64,000 nt of DNA from Rhytidiadelphus loreus (Eukaryota > Streptophyta > Bryopsida > Hypnales > Hylocomiaceae). The notes under the pieces were generated by a model, which did not search any database, had not been told where the DNA came from, and saw nothing but the letters and a program-made list of their open reading frames with translations. The stretch covers positions 8,995,001 through 9,059,000 of the forward strand of contig OX344765.1 in the NCBI GenBank assembly GCA_947034895.1, written 5' to 3'. Position 1 is the stretch's first letter. Each line of letters starts with the position of its first letter. Of the stretch, positions 48,168-61,025 are shown piece by piece. The position numbers were made by a program, and so were the translations under genes.

Positions 48168-49330
48168 AGAGATGGGAATGTGTGTTTTCTCCATAGTTCT
48201 AGTCTTAAATATAGGAATGAACAAAGTGTTCGTTGGGATATTTGAACTATCTAAGGGGCTCTTTACATGTGTAGGCTAGGTCACTTCTCCTTGAGACCCA
48301 TTGCACAATTTCAACCTTTTGTCCAATCACAAGTGAAGATTTTAGCCTTTGTGGCCTCTTACACAACAAATTGGCTCGCCCTCTAAGTATAAAGCATCCC
48401 TAAGCCTCGTGAATTTAGATGGCAAATTTCATCCTTGGTGATATGTTAGGAGGTAGACCCTACAAAGAGCTGACATGTTCCTTCCCTACAAAATTTTCAA
48501 CTCTTCATAGGATGACAAGGTCATTTAACCCACCACAATTGGGTGAACTACAGTGATAAACATCCCACCAAATCCTAGATTTGAAGTCATAACCACCTCA
48601 CTAGTGTGCCAAGGCCAAAGCCATCAAATTAAGGTTGCATGTGACTAAGAATTTGAATCATTAAACACTAAAATATTTATTAGGTGGAGGATGGATGCTA
48701 TGAAAATTGCACTTCATCTAATTAATGTTAAACCTTAAAAAGACATGATGTCAAACTTCATTAGTTTTCTATATTAAAATACACCTTTCAAATATTTAAT
48801 ATTTACCTCATGTAGTTATATAATTAAAAATGTAGCTTCTTTTTTTCTTACTTAAAACCATATGTTTACATGATTTTTAAACTAATTTCTTTGTAAAATT
48901 CATACTAATTTTGAAATGTTTAAAATAGTATGAATTTTTTATCAACATTAGAGATGATAGTTATAAACATCTCGGTGTGATTGGTGCAATTGGTGTATTC
49001 TTTGAGCTCATATTGAGATGAAAATTTGATAGAATAGTTCAAAAGTTGTGTATTTTAAAATTTCAAGATGCTACCTTCAATGTGTCACAAAAATCACAAC
49101 CTTAACAATTTTGGAAAATAGACAAAAAGGAATAAATACTATATTAGTGGAACTAAATTTTCTTAGTCAAGCTCCAAAACATTTAAAATAAAAAAACTAT
49201 ATGAAATCCAAATTTGAACCTAAAGCCATAGCCCCTCACTAGGTTTGTCCTTTAATAATTTATTGAAGAAGTTTGGAGAAAAAACATGTATGATATCACA
49301 TATTATTGTATAATCCTGCTTGGACTTCCC
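48168..49330. other. AT-rich gene-free stretch
   Basis: No gene, element termini or array recognised. Confidence 0.45.
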
Positions 49331-51516
49331 TGAAGATCTCAAGGCTTAAGGGACATTCCTTCCCGGAATATTTAGGATCTATTGAAGTAGACTTTGAATG
49401 CCTTTGTCTATATAATGCATGCACAATCTCAACCGTCTAATCTCCAAGGCAAATTGAATATTAAGATCCAACACTTCACTTTTTCTTGACAAGGTTCTTA
49501 GAAATGAATGCTAAAGCTCGAAAGATGTCTTTTACTAGGATATCTAGGGTCTATTGAAGTAGACTCTAAATGTTTTTGTATGCACATCTTCACCATCTCA
49601 TCGCCAAAGTATATTGTATGTCAAGATCAAAAGAGATTACCTCACTTCTCTCTCTATTGGTACATACAATCTTCACCATCTCATCCCCAAGGTACATTGG
49701 TTGTCAAGATCAAACAAGATGACTTCACTTCTTACTCTGTTGGTACACACAATCTTCACCACCTCTTCCCTAAAGTACATTGGCTATCAAGATCAAACAA
49801 GATGACCTCACTTCTCTCTCTATTGGTACACACAATCCTCACTATCTCATCCCCAAGGTATATTGGATGTCAAGGTCAAACAACATGACCTCATTTCTTT
49901 CTTTGTTGGCAATGTTCTTAAAATAAGATCCTGTTGTTTGAAGAATATAAGCAATGATGAGAAACATTTGTTGTGTTTTGTTTGTTGACTACAAATAAAA
50001 TCTTTTGGGATAAAAATTGTAAATCAAGAAAAATATTGACAATTAGTATAACATTGAAAATAATGTATATATACACGCAACATCGAGGAATACAATTTTT
50101 AGAAACCATTTGTTCACTACATGGTATCCATAAAGATGACCTCAAATTCCAATTTCTAGCTTCAAATGTGTATTTTTTGGTACAAAATAGCACTAAAATC
50201 TTCTAAAATATTTTGTGGTGTGACATATTAACATTCAATCAATAATACTTTCAAAATAATAAATTATTTTTGATAAATATGAAAAAATGCATAATCTATG
50301 TTTATTATGAATTTAGAATTCCTACGAGGTTTAAAACAAAAGTTATGGTAAAAAAATAAGCAAAATATTGTTGTGCAACAAGTGACAGAATAGTATAATT
50401 ATTTCTTGCAATTATCCATATTGAATTTATCTTTAAATACACATGTCCCTATGATCAGCACACACAATCTTTACTATCTCATCTCTAAGGCAAATTAGGT
50501 GTTAAGATTCAAATCGTTCCTTCTATATCTTTGGACATTGTTTCTAAAAAAATCCTTGGGCTTGAAGGACATCCCTTCTTTGGATGTCTTTGGTATGTTG
50601 AATTAAACTTTTGAATACCTTTGCCTCTATGATGCACACACCATCTCATCCCCAAGGCAAATTGGATGGCAAAATCCAACACCTCACTTTTCTATCTTTT
50701 GGCATTGTTTCTAAAAATTAATTCAATTGTAGGAAGGGTGGAGGGAACAAAAGCCCCCCCCCCCCCTAGCATGGGTTAATAAGGTGAGTAACAATGTTAT
50801 GCTATGAAAAGAAGAAATAATGCTCTACATAAGTCAATTATATAGATATGTTAAAGGAAATTTAATTATTTATTATAATTTGTCAAATGTCATTTTAATA
50901 TCTTTAGGTTGAGCACTTAGAAGGAGATAACTAAACCTAAAATTGTCCAAATGAGTATTTGAATGTGGTTCCTATTATTAAAGTGCCTACATTTTTGTTG
51001 AATGTCTATTATTAGAAGTCAAAAGTTTATCGTAACAAACATTTTTTGCCCCATTTTAATAAACTATGAATTTGTAAAGTGTTGAATATAGGTGCACTCA
51101 AAATTGATACTAGTCTCTTTTGTAGAGATTGTGCATTTTAGGCAAGAAAGTTAGGTTTTAGAAATGGGTTGCAACTAAATGTAATTTCCTTCGTGGACGT
51201 CATGACTAAAAAGTAGACAAGGACAATGAAAACCTAGTTTTTGAATGTGTCTTTACTCATAAAGCAAGCCAATTGCTTTATGAAAAGATTCTTACATAGA
51301 CTACCGATATTTGCTCATTTTTATTGTTTATGAAGATAAAGTAGTATGCAATCTTGACTAAAGTAATATAGCTATAGTGATTTATTTGATTTGCTTTTGT
51401 AATACTAATTTACCAAAATCACAATATTTCTAAAATATTGAACCCTAGTCATTCCATAGAGATTTAACTTAGATGTAACACAAAATATGTTTTTCACAAT
51501 TTCTTTGGGGTTTTAA
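49331..51516. repeat. Large dispersed repeat, copy 1 (about 2.2 kb)
   Basis: Collinear with 57556-59303. Shared boxes include TGAAGATCTC-AGGCTT-AGGGA-ATTCCTTCC near the start, then TTGAAGTAGACTTTGAATGCC. Later come GAAGAAATAATGCTCTACAT, a GACCTAAAATTGTCCAAA-like box and GGCAAGAAAGT. The end is TTTGGGGTTTTAATC. This copy holds an 83-bp tandem array and a run of 14 C at 50753-50766 where the other copy reads AGGATCCTCT. No coding sequence is recognised. Confidence 0.75.
49535..49915. repeat. 83-bp tandem array
   Basis: CTTCACCATCTCATCCCCAA-type units repeat with 83-bp spacing (cores at 49591, 49674, 49757 and 49840). Each includes a GTCAAGATCAAACAAGATGA-like segment and CTATTGGTACACACAATC. ORFs across it are repeat artefacts. 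Confidence 0.85.
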
Positions 51517-52329
51517 TCAAAGAGATTATGTTATGCATCATGAATATAAACATATGGTCTATATGTTTGAATTTGAACAAATATTTGTAGCTATTACTAA
51601 AATCAATTTCAAAGCAAGTGATAATTAATCTAAAATACAATTTATAGATTTAGTGTGAGAATTTTTATTATCATTGACAAACATTTCATTTTACATTGAT
51701 TAGCTCAAAATGGTCACTCAAAGATTTGATCATCAAAACCATTCTCTTCTCTAGAAGTAAAATTTTTGACAATTCAATAAGAAAAGGTTTGGCTATAAAA
51801 AATTGAATTTGTAAAACAGCTATTCAAAGATAATTCATTTTTCATTGTCCACCCGCTCGGTGGCTTGGTTGTTGTTCTGGTTCTCTTTTTCAATGCAGTG
51901 GGTTTCACATTTGTTCAAAAATAATAATAATTCATTTTAATATCCCTAAAAAATTGAAAAAAATTGAATTTAGCCCAAAAAAGTAGCCCAAAGACAGGGA
52001 GTGATTGCAAAATCGTTGTTACAGGTCATTAGGGATTAAATTAGTAGAGGCTAAAACACTACAACACTGTACTATTTTCTACATAAGAAACAGTAATAAT
52101 ACTAATTTTGCAGTGACATTAATTTCGTTTCCCTACTCATAAGTTTTTTTTGAGTACTTACCTGCATTAATACATGGATTATTGATGAAAAATAATACAT
52201 TAATTCAACTGTATCTATTCATTCAAGTATGCAGTGTCATCCTCTGTGTACTTTGAAAAAAATTGAGTGATTATTGACAAGCTCATCGCTTCACAAATAG
52301 AGCAAAATGTCCCCCTTTCTCGTACAAGT
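51517..52329. other. AT-rich gene-free stretch
   Basis: No gene recognised. A GTCATTAGGGATTAAA near 52026-52041 resembles a degenerate right end of the TTAA family, but I found no matching left end. Confidence 0.4.
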
Positions 52330-52333
52330 TTAA

Positions 52334-52562
52334 CCCTTAAACAATATCACAATGTTTTTTCTGCCAATGAATGACAAAGAATCTTTCTATCAGTAGGACA
52401 AAAGTGCAATTTTTCGTCCTTGGAATTTTGTGCAAAACATTGGAGATCTTGCACAATATTTTGACCTCCAATGAATACCTTTGTTATTAATTTTCAAAAT
52501 AGTTGATGTCACACAATACCAGAAGGGATGATTTCCACGGTCACCAACCTGGCATTCAAGGG
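52334..52562. mobile_element. Short TTAA-flanked element, 229 bp
   Basis: TTAA at 52330-52333 and 52563-52566; ends CCCTTAAACAATATC and, inverted, CCCTTGAATGCCAGG. End similarity is limited to about 8 bp, so family membership is tentative. Confidence 0.5.
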
Positions 52563-52592
52563 TTAAGGTGGGTGCACCCAAAATCACACCGT

Positions 52593-52842
52593 CCCTAAAA
52601 CCGCCATCATCACTCTATATACATCTCCAAAATCAACATGTACATATATTGAAAAAACGGTTTAGAACATCTACCAAAAAAGATTTACCCTTCATAACTT
52701 TTGCACATAATATCCAAATCTCACATTCTTTAGTGCATTGGAACATCCTTTCACTTGTTCACTTGTCGATAAGAAAATCAATGAAAATTTGACCATTCTA
52801 ATAATAGGAACTAGGCATAGTAGCAAAAAAGTGTCGGTTCGC
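52593..52842. mobile_element. Family (c) MITE, about 250 bp
   Basis: Starts CCCTAAAACCGCCATCATCA and ends near AAAAAGTGTCGGTTCG. The interior is the reverse complement of 23871-24114 (ATACATCTCCAAAATCAAC, TTCATAACTTTTGCA, AAGAAAATCAATGAAA). Confidence 0.7.
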
Positions 52843-53450
52843 GGGTACCCACCTTATGTTAAGTTTATATGGTTTTGCCAGAAACAAAAAAATTCTGTCA
52901 ACTTTTGTCTGGTCATCATTCTGGGTAACGGCTGGTTGGATGTGATCTAGTTCCCATTTCAAATCTTTGCTGAGTGTGTGTGCCCTAAATTCTGAAGCAT
53001 TTCAGGCTGAGGGAGTACGTGTCAGCAGATTGGAGCAGAAGTGGCAGGGCCAACAGTAATAAATAACAACAGTATGACATATTGGTACATCCAGCCCTTC
53101 TTTTATTTTACTTTTTTAGAAAGTGCCAAGATGGCAATCATTTAAAATGTGGTGAAGCATTGTATTTCTACAGTACATTCATCCATCTTTTGGAAAAAAA
53201 CAGTTTTTAATCATATTTATCCACTTTTTCATTCAAATTTGGTGACTTCATCCACATTTTTAATAGAAATGGAATTCTTTTGGTGAAAAAGATTACTTCT
53301 ATATGGCAAAAAGTAGATATTATTTTGAAATGGTGTAATCATGGTGCCAAAAAAGGGTTGGATATATTTTATGTAAATTGCATATAAGACATAAAGTGAG
53401 ATGGATCACTTCTCTACAACAAGGTTAGGTACTTGAAATGCGATGCTAAC

Positions 53451-53689
53451 CCAAAACTGACATCAACACTCTATGTACATCTCCAAAATCAATATATACC
53501 TATGTTGAAGAAATGCTTTTAGAACATCTACTAATTTTTTTAACCCTTCGTAACTTTTGCAAACAATATTCAAATGTCACATTCTTTGGTGCATTGAATC
53601 CTCCTTTCACTTGCCAACAAGAAAATCAATGAAATTTGACTATTCTAATAACAGGAATTATGCACAATAGCAAAAAAGTGGCAGTTTGG
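53451..53689. mobile_element. Family (c) MITE, 239 bp
   Basis: Ends CCAAAACTGACATC and, inverted, CCAAACTGCCACTTT. The interior is collinear with 52593-52842, and both have the same orientation. Confidence 0.75.
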
Positions 53690-53892
53690 AAGGTACTAAG
53701 TACCAACCTTCTATTATTATCCATATGCATATAAGGGTATCCCATATTGTTAGCAAATCAATTCAAATTTGGATTTTTCACATTACTATAGGTACATTAG
53801 ACTTCTACACATATGCATTTGCTTGATAGTTATACATATATCTAACATAGTAGCTTGCTTTCAACTAGGAGGTCCATAAATGGTCCCTTTAA

Positions 53893-54313
53893 CTCCTAAA
53901 GGACCAAGCTACATTTAGGGGCAATATAGAAATTTTGGATAGCTCACTACTAATGGAGATTTTATTTTTCTTTGAAATTTTCTAACAATATGGAGACAAG
54001 GAGTGGATTTGAAGCCCAACAATTTTCATAACTTTTGATTACATAGTTCAAAAGTTATTGTATGATATGTAGTTATTTTCAATATTTTAAAAATAAAATA
54101 AAATCATAGGATGTAGATTGTTTATTACAACATTACAACCATTGGGATTGGAATTTTTTAATTCCATAATTAAACTTTTCCACATTTTAAATAACTAGCA
54201 TACTACAAGATCCTAAAATTACATGTGTCTAAATTTTTTTCCCTTCTAAATACCACATTTTAGAAGTGTTTTGGAGTGTTTTTGATAAAAACATAGTCAA
54301 AGAACTAAAGGGG
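53893..54313. mobile_element. TTAA-flanked element, 421 bp (deleted derivative)
   Basis: TTAA at 53889-53892 and 54314-54317; ends CTCCTAAAGGACCAAG and, inverted, CCCCTTTAGTTCTTTG. The interior has boxes of the 925-bp elements (AAAAGTTATTG, CATAGGATGTAGATTG, CTACAAGATCCTA), consistent with internal deletion. Confidence 0.7.
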
Positions 54314-54369
54314 TTAACCTATCCACCTCACCAATGAGAGAGTAATAGACAATTCAAAGAAACAAGTCA

Positions 54370-54783
54370 AGGTAGCATACTCTAAAAACGCCCATCTTCT
54401 TCAAAACACCCCTATTTGGGGGTGGAGAATGGAGACGGGGTGATCCTTAAATGGACCACTTTAGCAATTGAATGCATCAAGGAAAAATCATTTTTTCTAT
54501 AGCAAAAGCCAATCATTGCCTTTGATTTCCTCACATCTCTTTACAAGTTGCAAGTGGACAAATTTTGGGAGACCTATGGTCACAAATAGGTGCCTATACT
54601 TTGAATCTTTTAATTTTTTTAAGTAATCCAAAAATGCTTGAAAAAAGAATACAAAAGCACTTGGGTTAGGTTCCACATCTATTTTCCTTTATCTGAAAAA
54701 TGATCTAAAAATAAATATGTCCACGGAAGTCTATGAAAAAGGCGGAGTAGCCCTTAAATGATTGCTTTTAAAGCATACCACCC
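54370..54783. mobile_element. TA-type MITE, copy 4 (diverged, about 414 bp)
   Basis: Starts AGGTAGCATACTC and ends GCATACCACC. The interior has the same orientation as 23422-23831. Its right part is included in the tandem duplication that follows. Confidence 0.75.
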
Positions 54784-55815
54784 TACTTGTTCCTTGATAG
54801 GACCTAGTCAATTCATGAACCTCCTACTTATCTTCCACCTAACTTAACTTAGTTGGTCCATCCATCCCCCCTATCCACGAGGATAGGTGTTGCCTCCTCC
54901 CTTTTGATTTCTACTACTTTTTTCTACGATAACCTGAAAGTCATTCATTGGACACTTTCTGTTGTCGTTGTCGTCCTCTGCATCATTATTTACATTACAT
55001 TACAGGCAATACATGGTTAAGTAAAGCACCAATGAAATGAGTTTGTATTAGGTTCCACATCTATTTTCCTTTCTCTGAAAAATGATCTAAAAATAATTAT
55101 GTCCACAAAAACCTATGAAAAAGGCAGACTAGCCCTTAAATGATTGCTTTTAAAGCATACTACCCTACTTGTTCCTCGATAGGAGACACATTTAGAACCC
55201 ACTCAATTCATGAACCTCCTACTTATCTTCCACCTAACTTAACCCAGTTGGTCCATCCATCCCCCTGATCCATGAGGATAGGTGTTGCCTCCTCCCTTCT
55301 GATTTCTACTACTTTTTTCTACGGTAACCTGAAAGTCATTCATTGGACACTTTCTGTTGTCGTCGTCGTTTTCCTCTGCATCATTACTTACATTACATTA
55401 CAGGTAATACATGGTTAAGTAAAGCACCAATGAAATGAGTTTGTATTAGGTTCCACATCTATTCTTTTTTCTAGGAAAAATGATCTAAAAATAATTACGT
55501 CCACGGAAATCTATGAAAAAGGCAGACTAGCCCTTAAATGATCGCTTTTAAAAGCACAATACCCTTACTTGTTCCTTGATAGGAGACACATTTAGAACCC
55601 AATCAATTCATGAACCTCCTACTTATCTTCTACTTAGTTGGTCCATCCCCGTGATCCAGGAGGATCAGCTGATGAGGATAGTTGTCTGCCTTTTCTGATT
55701 TTTTTTTCTACGGTAACCTGAAAGCCATTCATTGGACACTTCCTGTCGTCGTCGTCCTCCTCCTATTATCATTACTTACATTACATTAACTTACAGGCAA
55801 CACAGGGTTAAGTTA
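54667..55815. repeat. Triplicated 380-400 bp tandem unit
   Basis: GGTTCCACATCTATT starts at 54669, 55051 and 55449, so the spacings are 382 and 398 bp. Each unit has the right end of the 410-bp MITE, then unique sequence: CCTACTTGTTCC, CCTCCTACTTATCTTC, a TTGGTCCATCC-like box and CATTCATTGGACACTT. The third unit is shorter. The unit thus captured a MITE end before amplification. Confidence 0.85.
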
Positions 55816-57555
55816 AGTTAAAGCCTTGCCTGTTTGACCTTTTGTTCAGATTGTGAAGTACATCCTACTGGGAGTCTCCAGGAGGCGCGCTGTGCGTGCT
55901 CAGTCTTTTGGTTCTGAACCAAAGTGTTATGAAGGAATGACACCTCAGTCTGCCAACTTCGCCCTCAGCCATACTGAAGTGCACTTGGCAGCACTCATCA
56001 CACACATCTTCTGTGTACAGGACTACTACAGGAGTACAGGTACAGTACTCGGGACCGGACTGGACTGGATCACTGGATCTGTCCGCGCAAGGCGAGAGTG
56101 GATCCGCGTAGAATTCATTCCCATGTCTGTAAGGCAAGGCAGGGCTCTTTGTTTTTTTTAAATTTTTTTCCCCCATTTTTTTATGATGAAGTGCCAAAGT
56201 GTGGCAATATTAAATGTTATAGCGGTGCCTGCTCCCCAATTTCAACATTCATCCACATATTGGATAGAAAAATCAATCACATCAACACACATTGCATATT
56301 CAATACCCTTCATTTGGTTTTCATCCACAATTCGAAGATTTCATCCAATTTTGTTTGTTTTTATTTGAAACTATTTTCTTGGCGATTTTCCGCCCTTTCA
56401 ATACCATACCATTTTGTTCCATGGGTGTGGGTGCTGGGGCCTATTTAACTTAGTTTGGTGCAAATGGCCGCCAAATTGCTTCCCCCCCTTCCCTCCTCCT
56501 CCCGCCCGCTGCATGTGTGTAAGAAGAGGACGACCATGGGATGACGAAGCTCCCCACCAAGGGATGACAGTCCCCGTTCCCAATGAGTTCAAACACATGA
56601 AATACGTTAGCTCTTGCTCCCCACTGGTTTTGTGTCTGTCTCACTGACTGACTGACTTACTTGACTGCTGCTGATGCATCGTAAGCAGCGAAAAAAAGAG
56701 AGAGAATGGGATGGGGCCATAACATTTGATGCCTTTCTCCAATGTCGTCACTTCCCCCCCCCCCTTTTTTTTTGTCCAGGCTGTTGCGATGAGCTTCCCC
56801 AAAAACTGATTCAGTACTACTGGGGCTCTGATTATAATAGGTTAAGACAGACCCACCCCACCCCCAAAGAGATGGCCCCACCTGAGTGAGTGGCAGGCCA
56901 ACAACAGGGGGGGTTGGTGGAAACACAGTCAGCAGAAAAGGGATGAATGGCGGTGGATGAAATATTAGGGATGAATGGTGATGGATGAAATATTTGGTTG
57001 GATGAAGATTAGGCTAGAGGTAGTAGGGAGGGGAGTGAATGATTCCCGCCATCAGGCTTGTGTGAGAGACTACGTCTACCGCAGCAACGTTCAATTGATG
57101 GGGGGGAGTTGACAGGATTTGTTACATCATTTCCAGAGTTGACTAACTATGGTCAAAGATTTTGACATGAAGTAAAGTGGGATCATAGCTATAATGTAGT
57201 TTGCTTTTAAAGCAACTGTTTTAAGAGCTGATTGGCTTCTTTGCGGGCAGTTAAACTCCCTTGAAACAATGTATTTTTTAAGAAGAAAAGGAAGAAAAAA
57301 ATGGAATTGGCATCAAATTGAAGTTGTTTCATGTTTTTTTGGACCTTTGTGGAATTAGTTATGAATTTTTGATGTTGAAATGCAGTGGTTTGCTAAATAA
57401 AAAGCAATTCTCTCCTGAAATGTAAATTATCAAGGGAAGTCCAAGTAGGATTATGCAATATTATGTGATATAAATACATGTTTTGAAAGAGTGTATGTGC
57501 TCTAAAAAGCGATCATGACCAACACATGGGTACATTTTTGCTTTCTTTGATGTAT
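55816..57555. other. Mixed-composition region, no gene supported
   Basis: Higher complexity than its flanks, with ORFs of up to 110 aa on both strands (for example 55853-56161), none recognised. It includes poly-C/poly-T runs (56754-56775), GACT repeats (56645-56660) and, at about 57190-57520, a sequence resembling a very diverged TA-type MITE (GCTTTTAAAGCA ... GTGCTCTAAAAAGCGA). Confidence 0.4.
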
Positions 57556-59303
57556 TGAAGATCTCAGGGCTTGAGGGATATTCCTTCCAAGGATATTCAA
57601 GGGATGTTGAAGTAGACTTTGAATGCCTCTTATCACTGTGATGCGTGCATGATCTCTACTATCTAATCCCTGAGATAGATTGGGTGTTAAGATCCAACCT
57701 TACTTTTGTCTCTCTCTTGCGACACTGTTTTCGGTAAAGAATCCTAACGTTTGAAGGATGTCTCTTCCTAGGATATCCATAATCATTTGTTGAAGTAGAC
57801 TTTGAAAGTCCTTGTCCCTACTAGACCACGATCCACCTCCAAAGTATATTCGGTGTCAAAATCAAACAAGATGATGTCACGTTTCTCTCTTTTGACATTG
57901 TCACTAAAACAATATCTTAGGGTTTGAAAAATATGGTCAACTATAAGAAATACTTGGAAATTATACTGGCAAAAAATCTTTTGGATTTACAAAAAAAATA
58001 AAAAGATAAATATTAACAATTAGTATAACATTGTAAAATAATGTATTCCCAAAAATTTAGGTTGAAATAATATTTTCTAAACATTATGCACAAAATAGAA
58101 AACCTAAGATAACATGTAATTTTATGTTTTTACTTTTAGAAAATAGAATAAACTTTAAGAAAAAATATGACCATTATTTTGAATCTAAAAGGGCTTCTAA
58201 TCACTAGTTACATCTTGATAAAAAATAATTCTATCATCCACGTCTTAATACAAAGATAGCACATTTTGAACATATGTGCAACATGGAGGAATAGAATTTT
58301 TAGGAAGCCATTTGTTCAATATATAAAATGATCTTAGATTCAAATTTTTAGCTTCAAATTTGAATTTTTGGTACCAAATAGTACAAAAATCATGTAAAAT
58401 GGTTCTTAAGGTGGCACATTGACGTCCAATCCAATGCACACCCCATCTCATTCCCATGGCATATTGGGTGTCAAAATCCAACACCCAACTTCTATCTCTC
58501 TTGGCATTGTTTCTAAAAAAATAATTCACTTGCAACGGCCAATGTTTGGAGGGAACAAAAAGGATCCTCTAGCATGGATTAATAATGTAAGTAAAGTTGT
58601 TATGTTATAGAAAGAAGAAATAATGCTCTACATAAGTCAATTATATTGATATGTTAAAGGAATTTTAATTATCTATTATACTTTTTCAAATGTCATTTTT
58701 TTCTTTAGGTTTAGCACTTAGAAGAGGAGATAATTAGACCTAAAATTGTCCAAACGCGTATTTGCACATGGTTAGTATTATTAGAGTGTCTACATTTTTG
58801 TTGAATTTTTTTAGAAATCAAAAGTTTCTCTTAACAAACATTTTTTGGCACCATTTTAATAAATTAGTAATCTGCAAAGTATTGAATATAGGTGCATCCA
58901 AAATTTGATACTAGACTCTCGTGTAGAGATTGTACATTTTAGGCAAGAAAGTGGTTTAGAAATGGGTTGCAACTAAGTGTAGTTTCCTTTATAGATGTCA
59001 TGACCAAAAAGTAGACAGGGACAATGAAAACCTAATTTTTTAATGAACCTTTACTTAAAAACCCATTGCTACAAGAATAGATCTTCGCATAGACTATTTG
59101 GTTGTTTTTATTGTTTATGAAGATAGTGTAATTTGTAATATTGACTAATGTGATATAACTAAAATAATTGCTTTGCTTTGCTTTTGTAATACTAGTTTAC
59201 CAAAATCACAATATTTCTAAAATATTTAACCCTAGTCATTGTAGAGGGATTGAACTTTGCTGCAATGCAAAATATGTTGTTCACAATTTGTTTGGGGTTT
59301 TAA
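57556..59303. repeat. Large dispersed repeat, copy 2
   Basis: Collinear with 49331-51516, with less of the 83-bp array. It ends at TTTGGGGTTTTAA, exactly where a TTAA element begins. Confidence 0.75.
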
Positions 59304-60826
59304 TCCCTAAAGGACCATGGAACCCATTTTGGGCTTTTTGAGAACTTGGGTAGCCTCTATTGACTTCATAACTTGTAATTTTTGCATTAATTTTTTAGGA
59401 TGGATGCTACTCATCATAGTCTACATGTGAAGATTTGTTTCATGTCATTCCAATAAATATTGCAAAAATTTAGAAGTTTTTAAAATTTCAATGTCAAACA
59501 GGGCAGCAAAAAATATATTCTAAAAAATACATTCTAAAAAAGAAAAAAAGATTTGGAATTTATAGATTTATACCTACTCAAAAACATTTGAACCATTCAA
59601 TTCTGAATAATGAAGTAAAAGTTATGAGAAGTTTTAATCTGAAAGCAATGAAGTTAGAAAATACATATAAAGTCATTTTTTGCTGTCAATTTTCAAAATT
59701 TTCATTTAGTGTTGTGACATTTAGGGCGTATTGTGGGTGGGAAAGGGCCAATTTTGTAATTATTTAGGTTTTAGGTTTTAGAATTTATTGGAAAGTTTTA
59801 CCTAATTTGACATCCATACGGCCCTCCATCCAAACTCAATTGAGCACTTTTTTTTTCTAGATTTTGTAAACTGAAAAAGCTGTTTTTTTCGGTTTATTTT
59901 TTACTAACATGGGATTGTGTTTTCACCAAAACTGCTCCAAAACTGCCATATCTAATACAAGTACCAAATTTTAGAAAAAAAACATTTTTGAAAAAAATGT
60001 CCAAAGGATCTTGTAGTACACTAGTTTGAAAAGTTGTGGAAAAAATTTCAGAACTTTTCACCATGTAGATTGCAAGATATCAGAGTTTGTAGTGACAAAA
60101 ATCCTTTTTTGTCCTGCAAAATTCCGGGCAATTGCACTTCACAAGGTCACATTTGTATGAAAAAATGTCTAAAATGGTGGTTACTCTTTGGACTCATTCT
60201 TCAAGGCAAGTTGGATACATGCTTGAAAAATTTCAGGTCATTTGAAATTGTAAGACATATAGGATAAAAATAGTAAATAGAAAGAGGTAGATAATGATTC
60301 AAAACACTAAATTGTTAAGAATTTATTAATGGAATTGAAAAATGCCAATCCCAACAGTTTTAATATTGTAATAAACAATCTACACCCAGTGTTTTTATTT
60401 TTTTTCAAAAAAAAAAATTGAGTTAAATAAATGACTTCAAAGTTTATTTTAGGTTAGAGATTCCATAACTACCTTCAAACTAAGACTCTTCTTAACTTTT
60501 ATCTCATTATTCAAAATGGAATGATTCAAAGCTTCCCGCGTATATATAAATCTAAAAAACCAATTTCAAATCTTTATTCTTTTTAAAAGTGATTTTTAAA
60601 GAAGTTTTTTGAGCTACCCAGGCTACCCGCCGACCAATGAAAATGATATATCATGCAATAACTTTTTAACTATATAGTCAAAGGTTATGCAAATTATCGG
60701 GCCTTAAAGCTACTCTTTGGGTACATTTTGCGTGAAAATTTCAAAGAAAAAAAATAAAGATTCCATTTGTAGTGAGTTGCCTAAAATCGCTATGTTGTCA
60801 AAAAACAGTGTTTGGTCCTTTAGGGG
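59304..60826. mobile_element. Composite of TTAA-type elements, 1523 bp
   Basis: TTAA at 59300-59303 and 60827-60830; ends TCCCTAAAGGACCATGG and GGTCCTTTAGGGG. The left part (to about 59780) resembles 62939-63260. From about 59925 to the right end it is the reverse complement of the 21204-22128 subfamily. It therefore looks like two elements fused or nested, with an inner end lost. Confidence 0.65.
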
Positions 60827-61025
60827 TTAACATTGAAATAAGAAAGAATTTAGGATTTAGGATATTTGTTGTTCAGGCCATTTATTTTTGGACTTCTTAT
60901 GGTTGCTAACGTTCATCTAAAGTTGCCCCAACTGAAGTCAGGCTTCTGAAGCAACCATGGGTAAGTGGAGGGCTATTAAAGCAACCAATAAGTTTACGGT
61001 TTAAACTTTGAAGTCCTTTATTTAA

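Noticed and set aside
49508..49888. 126-aa ORF with internal repeats, possible repeat protein
   Set aside because: It is an 83-bp DNA tandem array. 83 is not a multiple of 3, so the peptide repeats are frame-shifted artefacts.
49535..49915. Regular direct repeats, considered as CRISPR-like
   Set aside because: Units are contiguous without unique spacers, in an intron-containing plant genome.
55853..56197. Overlapping 102- and 110-aa ORFs on the two strands
   Set aside because: No recognisable family, splice context or codon bias to choose either strand.
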